IMG/VR virus record: IMGVR_UViG_3300017605_000525
Location: 1-33,719 of that record
From: a virus
DNA length: 33,719 nucleotides
Strand: one strand, 5' to 3'
The notes beneath the pieces were generated by a model, which saw only the letters and a list, made by a program, of their open reading frames with translations, was not told the origin of the DNA and did no database searches. This document shows positions 7,354 to 13,334 of the stretch, piece by piece; the first letter of the stretch is position 1; every line of letters starts with the position of its first letter. The position numbers and the translations under genes were made by a program.

Positions 7354-8118
7354 GTGAGCACCGGGACGTCGATCGAATGGACCGACGCGACGTGGAATCC
7401 CACGACGGGCTGTACGAGAGTCTCACCGGGCTGTGACCACTGTTACGCGGCGACACTCGCCAAGCGCCTGAAGGCGATGGGCAACCCGCGATATCAGAAC
7501 GACGGAACGGATGGTCCCGGTTTCAAGCTCACGGTCCACGCGGACAAGGTCGACGAGCCGAAGCGCTGGCGCGAGCCGCGACGGGTGTTCGTGAACTCGA
7601 TGTCCGACCTGTTCCACGTCGATGTGCCCGCGGCATTCATCGAGCGGGTGTTCCGGACCATGGCCGAGACCCCTCGGCATCAGTTCCAGGTCCTCACGAA
7701 ACGGCCCAAGCGGATGAAGCAGGTCGTCTCGGCGTTCCCCGCGGCGCTCCGTGAACTCCCGAACGTGTGGCTCGGCGTCTCGATCGAGAACGACGAGTAC
7801 TCCTGGCGCGCTGATTATCTGCGGCTGACGCCGGCGGCGGTTCGTTTCCTCTCGCTCGAGCCGCTCCTCGGACCGCTCCCATCGTTGAGTCTTGCGAGCA
7901 TCGACTGGGCGATCGTCGGCGGCGAGAGCGGGCCGAACTTCAGGCCGGTCGAGGCGGCGTGGGTGCGCGCAATTCGCGATCGCTGCGGGACGAACGGCGT
8001 CGCGTTCTTCTTCAAGCAATGGGGCGGACGCACTCCTAAGGCCGGTGGTCGCGAGCTCGACGGGCGGACCTGGGATCAATGGCCGGCGGCGACCATCGGA
8101 GGCGCTACCCGAATTTGA
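7354..8118 (+). CDS. DUF5131 (phage Gp37/Gp68) radical-SAM-like protein
   Basis: The 254-residue protein starts at GTG. 'SIEWTDATWNPTTGC' followed by Cys20, Cys27 and Cys30 ('GC', then 'SPGCDHCYA') is the signature three-cysteine cluster of DUF5131. The order resembles a radical-SAM iron-sulphur site, although the spacing (C-x6-C-x2-C) differs from the standard one. Later conserved blocks are 'VFVNSMSDLFH', 'FQVLTKRPKRM', 'NVWLGVSIEN', 'LSLEPLLGPL', 'WAIVGGESG' and 'FFFKQWGG'. The family is widespread in phages and has no settled function. It is transcribed divergently from the integrase, and its end overlaps the last gene of the opposing operon by 14 bases. Confidence 0.9.
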   Translation: MSTGTSIEWTDATWNPTTGCTRVSPGCDHCYAATLAKRLKAMGNPRYQNDGTDGPGFKLTVHADKVDEPKRWREPRRVFVNSMSDLFHVDVPAAFIERVFRTMAETPRHQFQVLTKRPKRMKQVVSAFPAALRELPNVWLGVSIENDEYSWRADYLRLTPAAVRFLSLEPLLGPLPSLSLASIDWAIVGGESGPNFRPVEAAWVRAIRDRCGTNGVAFFFKQWGGRTPKAGGRELDGRTWDQWPAATIGGATRI

Positions 8119-8275
8119 GGCGCATCGCCTCGTCGGCGTAAGTCCCAGGGCGCCGTCTCTCCGGCGGATCCACCGCGGTCAGTCGTCCCGCCTTTTCGAG
8201 AATCTTCAGTGCTCCCTTGAAGCTGACGCAGGGGGTCTTCTCGATCGTCAAGTCATGGACTTCCTCGACGCTCAC
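8105..8275 (-). CDS. Small basic protein, last gene of the leftward operon
   Basis: The GTG at 8275 overlaps the stop of the zinc-ribbon gene (GTGA), giving 56 residues. The core 'FKGALKILEKAGRLTAVDPP' reads like a helix-turn-strand of a winged-helix fold. The frame is open further upstream and includes 'LADELAELLRGRTVSVEEV' from a TTG. A longer product overlapping the upstream zinc-ribbon gene is therefore possible and would give a fuller winged helix. The coupled GTG is preferred because every other junction in this operon uses a 4-base overlap. The end overlaps the convergent DUF5131 gene by 14 bases. Confidence 0.5.
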   Translation of the reverse strand: MSVEEVHDLTIEKTPCVSFKGALKILEKAGRLTAVDPPERRRPGTYADEAMRLKFG

Positions 8276-8433
8276 CGTTCGGCCCCGGAGAAGCTCGGCG
8301 AGTTCGTCGGCCAACCAAGCGTCGTCGCGCGCAAAACCACGACCGCTATCCCGCGGCCACAGACGGGGCACCGCTTCGCGCTCTCGTCGACCGGAGCGCC
8401 GCACATCGGGCAGGGAACGCGGGACTCGGTCAT
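8272..8433 (-). CDS. Small double-CxxC zinc-ribbon protein
   Basis: A 53-residue protein starts at ATG 8433 and overlaps the previous stop (ATGA). 'CPMCGAPVDESAKRCPVCG' is a canonical zinc ribbon with two CxxC knuckles. The remaining 25 residues have no recognised motif, but the codon third positions stay GC-rich, supporting translation to the stop. The stop overlaps the next GTG. It is the second zinc-ribbon protein of this operon; a role in protein-protein or nucleic-acid contacts is possible but not shown. Confidence 0.6.
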   Translation of the reverse strand: MTESRVPCPMCGAPVDESAKRCPVCGRGIAVVVLRATTLGWPTNSPSFSGAER

Positions 8434-8666
8434 GGTGTTTCGTCCTCCGTCGGCGGAATCTCCTCGACGACGTCGCCCGCCATCTGGAACTTGTCGAGCT
8501 GCTCCGGCGGGATCGCGACGACGCGCTCGTGCACCTTCACGCGATCGCCGATCGTGACGCGCACGCGATACGCCCGGATCGCGAAGCCGCAGCCCGGGCA
8601 GTTCGCAGGGCGAACACGAAGGCTCGTCCCGCAGTTCGGGCAACCGACGACGTCGGGGAGGGTCAC
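8430..8666 (-). CDS. Zinc-ribbon protein with C-terminal beta domain
   Basis: A 78-residue protein starts at GTG 8666, overlapping the stop of the membrane-protein gene (GTGA). The N-terminal zinc ribbon is 'GCPNCGTSLRVRPANCPGC' (two CxxC pairs). About 45 residues follow, rich in Val/Arg/Glu ('YRVRVTIGDRVKVHERVV'), then an acidic tail. It is part of the same coupled leftward operon as the secreted protein. Confidence 0.6.
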   Translation of the reverse strand: MTLPDVVGCPNCGTSLRVRPANCPGCGFAIRAYRVRVTIGDRVKVHERVVAIPPEQLDKFQMAGDVVEEIPPTEDETP

Positions 8667-8860
8667 TCTTGGAGGCGACCGACGACGAACGATCCCAGCC
8701 CGCCGAGGAAGAGGAACATCGAAAGCGTGATCGTGACGGCCTGGGAGGTTCCACTCGCGGCCGCGCCCGCGATGCAGCCGATGGTCGCGAGCATGCAGAG
8801 GACGGCGCCGATGAGCTTCGCCCGGTTCGGCTTGCGTGCGACGACGACAGGGTCGGTCAC
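8663..8860 (-). CDS. Small two-pass membrane protein
   Basis: A 65-residue protein starts at GTG 8860, overlapping the upstream stop (GTGA). A basic N-terminus precedes two hydrophobic helices: 'LIGAVLCMLATIGCIAGAA' (about 15-34) and 'AVTITLSMFLFLGGLGSFVV' (about 41-60). The layout suggests a hairpin inner-membrane protein. With a secreted protein encoded immediately before it, this could be a membrane partner in lysogenic conversion or superinfection exclusion. No family is recognised. Confidence 0.65.
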   Translation of the reverse strand: MTDPVVVARKPNRAKLIGAVLCMLATIGCIAGAAASGTSQAVTITLSMFLFLGGLGSFVVGRLQE

Positions 8861-9558
8861 GGCTTATCCCCCTTGGCCGCGGGCGAGTCATCTCCGCCGA
8901 GCGCTCGGGCGAATCCGGGATCGGCCATCAGGTTCTTGACCGCGTCGATCAGTGCGTCGCTCAGTGTTTCGTGGTAATTCGCTAGCCTGTACGACTTGCC
9001 CCAGTGCGCGTTGGTTCCGCGGATCAGGCCGGACCAGATTGGCTTCCCTGCCTTCGACACGACATCGAGCCTGAACCCGATCTCACCGTCGTACGTTCCG
9101 CCCTCGGTCACGAAGAACTGGCGCAGCTCCCCGGAGACGATCACGTCACCTTCATGATCAACGACCTTGAGTCCGAGCTGTTTCAACAACCTTCGAATCC
9201 CATCGGCCGTCCACGCTGCTGCATCGTCCTTGGTGGTTACGGGATAGATGCACCCGTGATCGACATCCTCTCGGTTCTCCCCGATCCGTTTCGGTTTCTC
9301 GCGCGCGTCGGTAAGGGCCGCGACCTCGATTCGGACCGCAGCTGGTGCCGCCGACTCTGCCCCGACGGCGGCGCCCGGTGTAATTGCGATCACCTTGGGA
9401 GCAGGCACCGCGATTTCCTCCGTCGGTTTCCAGGCCAGCGCGACGTTCTCCAGCGCGGTATTTCCACGCCAACAGTCCCGGACCGCGGGCGGCTTGCAGA
9501 GGGCCGGACGGATCGCAATGAGTCCGACCACGAGCACGCCTCTCAGGATCACTTTCAT
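8857..9558 (-). CDS. Secreted envelope protein, moron candidate
   Basis: The protein has 233 residues, beginning MKVILRGVLVVGLIAIRPALC, a clear signal peptide with one Lys/Arg n-region and an apolar core. No proper lipobox is seen. Residues about 110-215 ('LKVVDHEGDVIVSGELRQFF' through 'DALIDAVKNLM') resemble the periplasmic strand-helix fold of YajG/DUF4136-type lipoproteins. A ribosome site (GAAGG) precedes the ATG. It is the first gene of a five-gene leftward operon beside the repressor gene, which is where lysogen-expressed morons usually lie. An effect on the host envelope is inferred from the export signal only. Confidence 0.65.
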   Translation of the reverse strand: MKVILRGVLVVGLIAIRPALCKPPAVRDCWRGNTALENVALAWKPTEEIAVPAPKVIAITPGAAVGAESAAPAAVRIEVAALTDAREKPKRIGENREDVDHGCIYPVTTKDDAAAWTADGIRRLLKQLGLKVVDHEGDVIVSGELRQFFVTEGGTYDGEIGFRLDVVSKAGKPIWSGLIRGTNAHWGKSYRLANYHETLSDALIDAVKNLMADPGFARALGGDDSPAAKGDKP

Positions 9559-9733
9559 GTTGCCTTCGCCTTCCTTTCGCAGTAGCTTCCGGCCGCACGA
9601 TTCGAGAACCCAGGTCCGACGCCTGAATGGCCCCCGTTGCAGCGACCCGCCGGCGGGGGACCGGCATTTTTAGATGCCGACGTCGCGACTGACGGGCTGC
9701 CGGTGGTCATGGCAGCAAAGATCCTAGCCTTCG

Positions 9734-10234
9734 TCATCGTCCGGAAGCCTTCGAACCCGAGTTGGCCGCCGCTTTCCGTTTGCGTGATGTGCCCGCTGGT
9801 TCAGAGCTGCTCTGCTCCATGCGAGCGAGAGAGCCAGCAGCGATCTCCGCGAAATGAGCGAGCCCCCCGGGTTTCGCTAGAAGCTCCCCGATGAAGAACG
9901 TGAAGGCGCGCACGTCGTCGGGGAGCGCGAGCATCCATTCGCCGAAGCGAACGGCCTGCTCATGGTTGGCCGGCAACTCGGAGCTCGAGTAACCGGGAAC
10001 CCGCTTCTTGGCGCCGAAGAGCCATTCCGCGTCTTGACCGGTCACCTCGGCAAAGTTCATCAGCAGGTTGATCCGGGGGGCGTGCTTCCCTCCCATCCAG
10101 CGGCGCAGGTGACCGGACGTCACCGGGAATCCGCGGGCTTTCAACCTCCTGGCGATCTCTTCTTGCGATAGCCCCGACCGGACCACGGCCTGCCGAATCC
10201 TCGCGCCCAGGGCCGCTTTCTCCGCGTCGTCCAT
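9734..10234 (-). CDS. CI-like phage repressor with HTH_3 domain
   Basis: The start at 10234 (MDDAEKAALGARIRQ) follows AAGGAAA and gives 166 residues; an ATG 45 bases upstream is also in frame. Residues about 8-65 are an XRE/HTH_3 domain ('SGLSQEEIARRLKARGF' for helices 2-3, then 'RWMGGKHAPRINLLMNFAEV'). The C-terminal half ('FGEWMLALPDDVRAFTFFIGE') is helical and may dimerise. There is no LexA/S24 Ser-Lys peptidase region, so RecA-driven self-cleavage is not expected. It is divergent from a Cro-like gene across four operators, which defines it as the immunity repressor. Confidence 0.8.
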   Translation of the reverse strand: MDDAEKAALGARIRQAVVRSGLSQEEIARRLKARGFPVTSGHLRRWMGGKHAPRINLLMNFAEVTGQDAEWLFGAKKRVPGYSSSELPANHEQAVRFGEWMLALPDDVRAFTFFIGELLAKPGGLAHFAEIAAGSLARMEQSSSEPAGTSRKRKAAANSGSKASGR

Positions 10235-10255
10235 CCCAGCGAGTTTCCTTCCCCA

Positions 10256-10269
10256 GACCAAAAATGAAC
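10256..10269 (+). promoter_or_regulatory. Operator site OA
   Basis: GACCAAAAATGAAC matches the perfect 14-mer GTCCAAAAACGGAC (10324-10337) at 11 of 14 bases. It is the weakest of the four sites and lies nearest the repressor start, where it could control repressor transcription. Confidence 0.5.
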
Positions 10270-10273
10270 ATCC

Positions 10274-10287
10274 GTCCAAAAAAGGTC
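10274..10287 (+). promoter_or_regulatory. Operator site OB
   Basis: GTCCAAAAAAGGTC matches the 14-mer consensus at 12 of 14 bases. Its start is 18 bases after OA and 19 before OC, so the three sites recur about every two helical turns, as cooperative repressor sites often do. It lies immediately upstream of the -35 element of the Cro-gene promoter. Confidence 0.6.
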
Positions 10288-10316
10288 TTGACGGCCAAAA
10301 ACGGACGGCCTATATA
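10288..10316 (+). promoter_or_regulatory. Rightward early promoter (PR-like)
   Basis: TTGACG at 10288-10293 and TATATA at 10311-10316 are separated by exactly 17 bases, an excellent sigma70-type promoter. The start site would fall a few bases upstream of operator OD. It faces the Cro-like gene at 10347. An operator occupies almost the whole spacer, so repressor binding would exclude polymerase. Confidence 0.75.
10293..10306 (+). promoter_or_regulatory. Operator site OC in the promoter spacer
   Basis: GGCCAAAAACGGAC matches the consensus at 13 of 14 bases. It begins at the last base of the -35 hexamer and fills most of the 17-base spacer. Confidence 0.65.
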
Positions 10317-10323
10317 TGGCCCG

Positions 10324-10337
10324 GTCCAAAAACGGAC
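10324..10337 (+). promoter_or_regulatory. Operator site OD, the consensus copy
   Basis: GTCCAAAAACGGAC is an inverted repeat (GTCC/GGAC arms around a six-base centre). It lies just downstream of the -10 element, covering the expected transcription start and reaching into the ribosome-binding region of the Cro-like gene. Confidence 0.65.
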
Positions 10338-10346
10338 GGAGAGACG

Positions 10347-10547
10347 ATGAAGCGATTCAGCCCAGAAAAGCTCAAGGAGGCGCGAGGCGATCGAAGCATC
10401 AGCGACCTCGCCTCGATCATCAACGTGTCCCGGCAAACGCTGGCCCGTTGGGAAAACGGGGAAGGGGAGCCCGACGCTTCCGACCTCGCCGAGATCGCGG
10501 CCGCGACGGGCAAGTCCCTCGAGGATTTCTACAGCGAGGCGGCGTAA
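10347..10547 (+). CDS. Cro-like HTH_3 regulator
   Basis: The 66-residue protein consists almost entirely of one XRE/HTH_3 domain: 'KLKEARGDRSISDLASIINV', 'SRQTLARWENGEGEPDASDL', then 'IAAATGKSLEDFY'. Its size, first position after the rightward promoter and divergent orientation to the repressor are the Cro arrangement. The ATG follows GGAG at 10335-10341 approximately. Autoregulation through the operators is likely by analogy. Confidence 0.8.
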   Translation: MKRFSPEKLKEARGDRSISDLASIINVSRQTLARWENGEGEPDASDLAEIAAATGKSLEDFYSEAA

Positions 10548-10550
10548 CCC

Positions 10551-10991
10551 GTGTCCACACGCCGGGAAGCTACGCGAAGCGCGGCGAGCGCCAAGGCGAA
10601 CGGAATCTCTGATCCGTCGCACGAGGCTTTCCGATCGTCTCAGGCGAGTCGCAGAAATGCGACGGTACTTTCGCCCACGATCGAACGGGAGCTGGGCGAC
10701 GCGCTCGAACGGGCGCAGGGGAGCCACAAGGCCGCCGCCGTCGCGTTCAAGCTGGGCGTTGATCGTTCGACGTACTTCCGCCGGCACGAGGATCCGCTCT
10801 CGCTGAACTGGCGGGAGACCCTGGCGCTGCTCGATGCGGATCCCGACCCGCGCTTGAACGCTCGCATCCGCGGGCACCTCGCCGCGATCGACGCCTACCA
10901 GGCGATCGCCGAGCACGAGGCGGGGGAGAGCTACCTGCGGATCCGCGCTCTTGCGACCGGCCAGCGAACCCTCTTCGGAGGCGACCGATGA
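10551..10991 (+). CDS. CII-like HTH regulator candidate
   Basis: The 146-residue protein starts at GTG three bases after the Cro gene stop. A basic Ser/Ala/Arg-rich N-terminus (about 45 residues) precedes a helix-turn-helix near residues 55-75 ('KAAAVAFKLGVDRSTYFRRH', the order seen in Fis-like and CII-like domains). Helices follow, then 'ATGQRTLFGGDR'. Position directly behind Cro suggests an early activator. The family is not certain. Confidence 0.55.
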   Translation: MSTRREATRSAASAKANGISDPSHEAFRSSQASRRNATVLSPTIERELGDALERAQGSHKAAAVAFKLGVDRSTYFRRHEDPLSLNWRETLALLDADPDPRLNARIRGHLAAIDAYQAIAEHEAGESYLRIRALATGQRTLFGGDR

Positions 10992-11230
10992 ACGGCACCG
11001 ACCGTCTTCTCACGCCGGCCGAAGCCGCCGAGATCCTCTCGACGACGCCGAAGGCGCTAGACCACCGGCGGCGCTCCGGCGAGATCCCTTTCGTCCCGCT
11101 CGGCCGACTCGTCCGCTACCGGCAGAGCACGATCCTCGGCTACATCAAGGATCACGAGATCCGGGTCGTTCGCCGGCCCGGTCGTCCCCGCAAACCCATC
11201 GCGCTCGTTTCGAAGGAGGTCAGCTCGTGA
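10988..11230 (+). CDS. HTH_17 / excisionase-type DNA-binding protein
   Basis: An 80-residue protein overlaps the previous stop (ATGA). 'LLTPAEAAEILSTTPKALDH', 'RRRSGEIPFVPLGRLVRY' and a following helix form the MerR-like winged helix of the HTH_17/excisionase family. Such proteins act as excisionases (Xis) or as regulators. Distance from attP does not exclude an Xis role in an episomal phage. The C-terminus is basic ('RRPGRPRKP', AT-hook-like). Confidence 0.7.
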   Translation: MNGTDRLLTPAEAAEILSTTPKALDHRRRSGEIPFVPLGRLVRYRQSTILGYIKDHEIRVVRRPGRPRKPIALVSKEVSS

Positions 11231-11529
11231 CGAATCACGATCTCGGCAAGGCCACGCGCGCGCCAGAAGTCCACGGCGTCGTCGAGTCGCAACGGACTGA
11301 GCGCTACCAGGCCGTCGACAACCCCGCGGTGTGGGATGCGCCGCCGGAGCCCGTGCGGTGGCGGTGGGTGATCCCGTGCGCATTGCTCGCGTGCGCGATC
11401 GGGCTCGCGGTCGTGAAGCCGACGCCGATCGACTGGGACGCGGTCGCACGGATCGCGCGAGCGTTCGGGTTGCTCGCGGTCGGCGTTGGGCTCTGGGGGC
11501 TCGCGAGGGCGATGCGGGGTGAGCGTTGA
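11227..11529 (+). CDS. Small two-pass membrane protein
   Basis: A 100-residue protein starts at GTG 11227, overlapping the previous stop (GTGA). A polar N-terminus (about 45 residues) is followed by two hydrophobic helices: 'WVIPCALLACAIGLAVV' and 'IARAFGLLAVGVGLWGLA'. It is an early-region membrane protein; its role is unknown, with exclusion or host takeover possible. Confidence 0.55.
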   Translation: MTNHDLGKATRAPEVHGVVESQRTERYQAVDNPAVWDAPPEPVRWRWVIPCALLACAIGLAVVKPTPIDWDAVARIARAFGLLAVGVGLWGLARAMRGER

Positions 11530-11975
11530 ACGCCGCCGCGCTCCTCCCACATGAGGCCATCTGCGGTGTCTGCCACGGCGAGAAGCGCGTCATGAGCGAG
11601 GTGACAACCCGGCTCGACCGCATCGCTGCGGAGCCGAAGTACGAAGAGGTCGACTGCACCGAGTGCGACGCAACCGGGATCGTGATCAAGGAGCGTCGCG
11701 AGCGCCCACGCGATCCCAGCTCCGATATCTGCCGCGAGTTCGTGGAGCTGCGGAACGAGCTCACTCTCCGCGGCGCGCTGCTCGACGAGCAGTCGAACAC
11801 CATCAAGCGCCTACTCGCCGAGAACCGACGCCAGCGCGAGGTCATCCACCGCGCGGCGAACGCGATCATCCAAAGAATGCGGGGGCCGTCGCCGGCACCC
11901 ACAGCTGCGGGAGGCCACCCCACGCAGACCGCAGCCACCGGCGACGGCGTCCACCAACCAGAGACCGCCCAATGA
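11526..11975 (+). CDS. DnaJ-type zinc-finger protein
   Basis: The 149-residue protein starts at TTG 11526, overlapping the previous stop (TTGA). 'CGVCHGEK' and 'CTECDATG' are two CxxCxG-like knuckles of the DnaJ central zinc finger. A coiled-coil helix region follows ('ELTLRGALLDEQSNTIKRLL'), then a low-complexity Pro/Thr tail. It may act as a small co-chaperone-like or DNA-binding early protein; no J domain is present. Confidence 0.55.
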   Translation: MNAAALLPHEAICGVCHGEKRVMSEVTTRLDRIAAEPKYEEVDCTECDATGIVIKERRERPRDPSSDICREFVELRNELTLRGALLDEQSNTIKRLLAENRRQREVIHRAANAIIQRMRGPSPAPTAAGGHPTQTAATGDGVHQPETAQ

Positions 11976-11985
11976 ACGCCGCACG

Positions 11986-11996
11986 AAAGGAGGTGA
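11986..11996 (+). promoter_or_regulatory. Near-perfect Shine-Dalgarno sequence
   Basis: AAAGGAGGTGA is complementary to the 16S 3' end over about ten bases. It is the strongest ribosome-binding site seen in the window. It stands nine bases before ATG 12003 and marks that 25-codon frame as translated. Confidence 0.65.
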
Positions 11997-12002
11997 CGCC
12001 CG

Positions 12003-12080
12003 ATGCTGAGCCTCGCAGTGCTGAGTCTGTACGTCGCGATCCGCTGCGGCTGCGTGATCGACGACGGGGTCCCGTTTTAG
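12003..12080 (+). CDS. 25-residue small hydrophobic protein
   Basis: The peptide starts MLSLAVLSLYVAIRC and ends in an Asp/Gly-rich tail with stop TAG. The first about 14 residues form one short membrane helix. Support comes from the near-perfect Shine-Dalgarno AAAGGAGGTGA nine bases upstream and from codon usage: 22 of 26 third positions are G or C. An overlapping longer frame (ATG 11972) has only about 10 of 26 GC third positions here and would run through the Shine-Dalgarno. The stop overlaps a GTG that starts the next small frame. Function is unknown: regulatory, leader or membrane-active peptide. Confidence 0.5.
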   Translation: MLSLAVLSLYVAIRCGCVIDDGVPF

Positions 12081-12271
12081 TGGGGGAGGGGGCGGCGCCG
12101 CTTACGCGCAGCCTGGACGCCGGGCAAGCTGCCGAGCTGCCGTCGATGAACGCCCGGACCGGCGCCGCCTCCAATCCCAGATCGTTGGGGATCTACGACC
12201 CGGACAGAAACCCTGCGCCATTCGCGGCGCTGCGGCCAGGACCGACCAGAAACACGAAAGGCCCGGAGTGA
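12080..12271 (+). CDS. Small hypothetical protein coupled to the 25-residue peptide
   Basis: GTG 12080 overlaps the TAG of the upstream peptide (TAGTG), giving 63 residues that are Pro/Ala/Arg-rich with 'RSLGIYDPDRNPAPF' near the end. About four fifths of its third codon positions are GC. No family is recognised. The frame also runs upstream to an ATG at 11972 overlapping the zinc-finger gene stop, so a 99-residue version is conceivable, but codon bias argues against the upstream part. Confidence 0.35.
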   Translation: MGEGAAPLTRSLDAGQAAELPSMNARTGAASNPRSLGIYDPDRNPAPFAALRPGPTRNTKGPE

Positions 12272-12279
12272 CCCGGGCC
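12260..12279 (+). other. GC-rich stem-loop before the nuclease gene
   Basis: GGCCCGG (12260-12266) and CCGGGCC (12273-12279) form a perfect 7-bp stem with a six-base loop. No run of T follows, so it is not an intrinsic terminator. It lies 39 bases before the nuclease ATG and could modulate processing or translation. An in-frame GTG at 12268 within the stem is unlikely to be used. Confidence 0.4.
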
Positions 12280-12318
12280 CCTCGCAACTTCCGAACTGTT
12301 CAACAGGAGAGTACCACG

Positions 12319-13314
12319 ATGGAGGCAACACCGACCCAAGGACGAGAGCAGCTCCCGCTGCTCACAGCCTCGCGGCTCAAGGATGCGCGTAGCTGTCAAC
12401 GAAAGCATCGATATCGGTACGTGGACGGTGCCGTCCCGCTCGAAGATTCGAGCCCGCTGCGCTTCGGTACCATGTTTCACACAGCGCTCGAAGCCTGGTG
12501 GAAAGGCGAGGGCGATGCGCGCCTACACGACGCGCTCCAAACGATTCGACTCGACGCCGACCCGTTTGAAGCCGCCATGGCGCGTGCATTGATCACAGGC
12601 TACGACGCGCGCTGGGGCGATCAGACGTTCAAGGTGCTCGCCGTCGAGGCTGAGTTCTACACGCCGCTCGTCAACCCCGAGACCGGAGCGGCTTCCCGAT
12701 CGTGGCAGCTTGCCGGGAAGATCGACGTGCTCGTTCAGGACGAGCATGACCGCGTGCTATCGATCGAGCACAAGACGTCGAGTGAGGACATCACGCCGGG
12801 CTCCCAATACTGGAAGCGCCTGCGCCTCGACGGTCAGGTGTCGGTCTATTTCAAGGGCGCGAAGGCCCTCGGGTACGACATCGAAGAGTGCCTGTACGAC
12901 GTCATCGGCAAACCCCAACAACGCCCATTGAAGGCAACGCCCGTCGAGAACCGGAAGTTCACCAAGGACGGCAAGCTCTACGCCAACCTGCGCGAGTTCG
13001 ACGAGACCCCTGAGGAGTACTTCGCGCGGATCGCCAACGCGATCGGCGAGGATCCTACCCGGTACTTCGCCCGCGGCTCGGTCGTTCGCCTGGAAGCCGA
13101 GATGGACGAAGCCATGTTCGACATCTGGGCGATCGCACAACAGCTCCGCTCCGGCATGACCGCGGATCGCTTCCCTCGGAATCCCGACGCTTGCGTGTCC
13201 TACGGCCGGACGTGTCCCTACTTCGGCGTCTGCTCCGGCGAATCGAGTCTCGACGATCCGCTCTTGTTCAAGAAGCTCAACAGCGTTCATCCCGAACTGT
13301 CTCAATCAGCCTGA
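12319..13314 (+). CDS. PD-(D/E)XK nuclease with Fe-S cluster motif (Cas4/RecB-like)
   Basis: The 331-residue protein starts at ATG 12319, after CAGGAGAG. The catalytic core is visible: His54 in 'MFHTALE', Asp136 in 'LAGKIDVLV', Glu150-x-Lys152 in 'LSIEHKTS' and Gln173 in 'LDGQVSVY', the order of the PDDEXK_1 nucleases. Cys26 plus Cys292, Cys299 and Cys305 ('CVSYGRTCPYFGVC') match the 4Fe-4S arrangement of Cas4 and AddB. No CRISPR genes are nearby. It is followed by a Sak4-like ATPase and an SSB, so a recombination exonuclease role making single-stranded ends is the best reading. Confidence 0.85.
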   Translation: MEATPTQGREQLPLLTASRLKDARSCQRKHRYRYVDGAVPLEDSSPLRFGTMFHTALEAWWKGEGDARLHDALQTIRLDADPFEAAMARALITGYDARWGDQTFKVLAVEAEFYTPLVNPETGAASRSWQLAGKIDVLVQDEHDRVLSIEHKTSSEDITPGSQYWKRLRLDGQVSVYFKGAKALGYDIEECLYDVIGKPQQRPLKATPVENRKFTKDGKLYANLREFDETPEEYFARIANAIGEDPTRYFARGSVVRLEAEMDEAMFDIWAIAQQLRSGMTADRFPRNPDACVSYGRTCPYFGVCSGESSLDDPLLFKKLNSVHPELSQSA

Positions 13315-13334
13315 TCGGCGAAAGAGGAGCCACC

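Noticed and set aside
9662-9679. A terminator for the repressor gene (CGGCAT/ATGCCG hairpin)
   Set aside because: The stem is only 6 bp, and on the minus strand it is followed by C-rich DNA with no T run.
9555-9737. A 60-residue minus-strand gene overlapping the secreted-protein start
   Set aside because: Low-complexity product that duplicates space before a better-supported signal-peptide gene; no family or coupling evidence.
11972-12271. A single 99-residue gene
   Set aside because: Its first third has poor codon bias and runs through a strong Shine-Dalgarno; the two coupled small frames fit better.
12260-12279. An intrinsic terminator before the Cas4-like nuclease
   Set aside because: The stem is perfect but is followed by CCTCGCAAC, with no T run.
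12319-13314. Part of a CRISPR-Cas system (Cas4)
   Set aside because: No other cas gene or repeat array is present; phage Cas4-like exonucleases next to Sak4 and SSB explain it.
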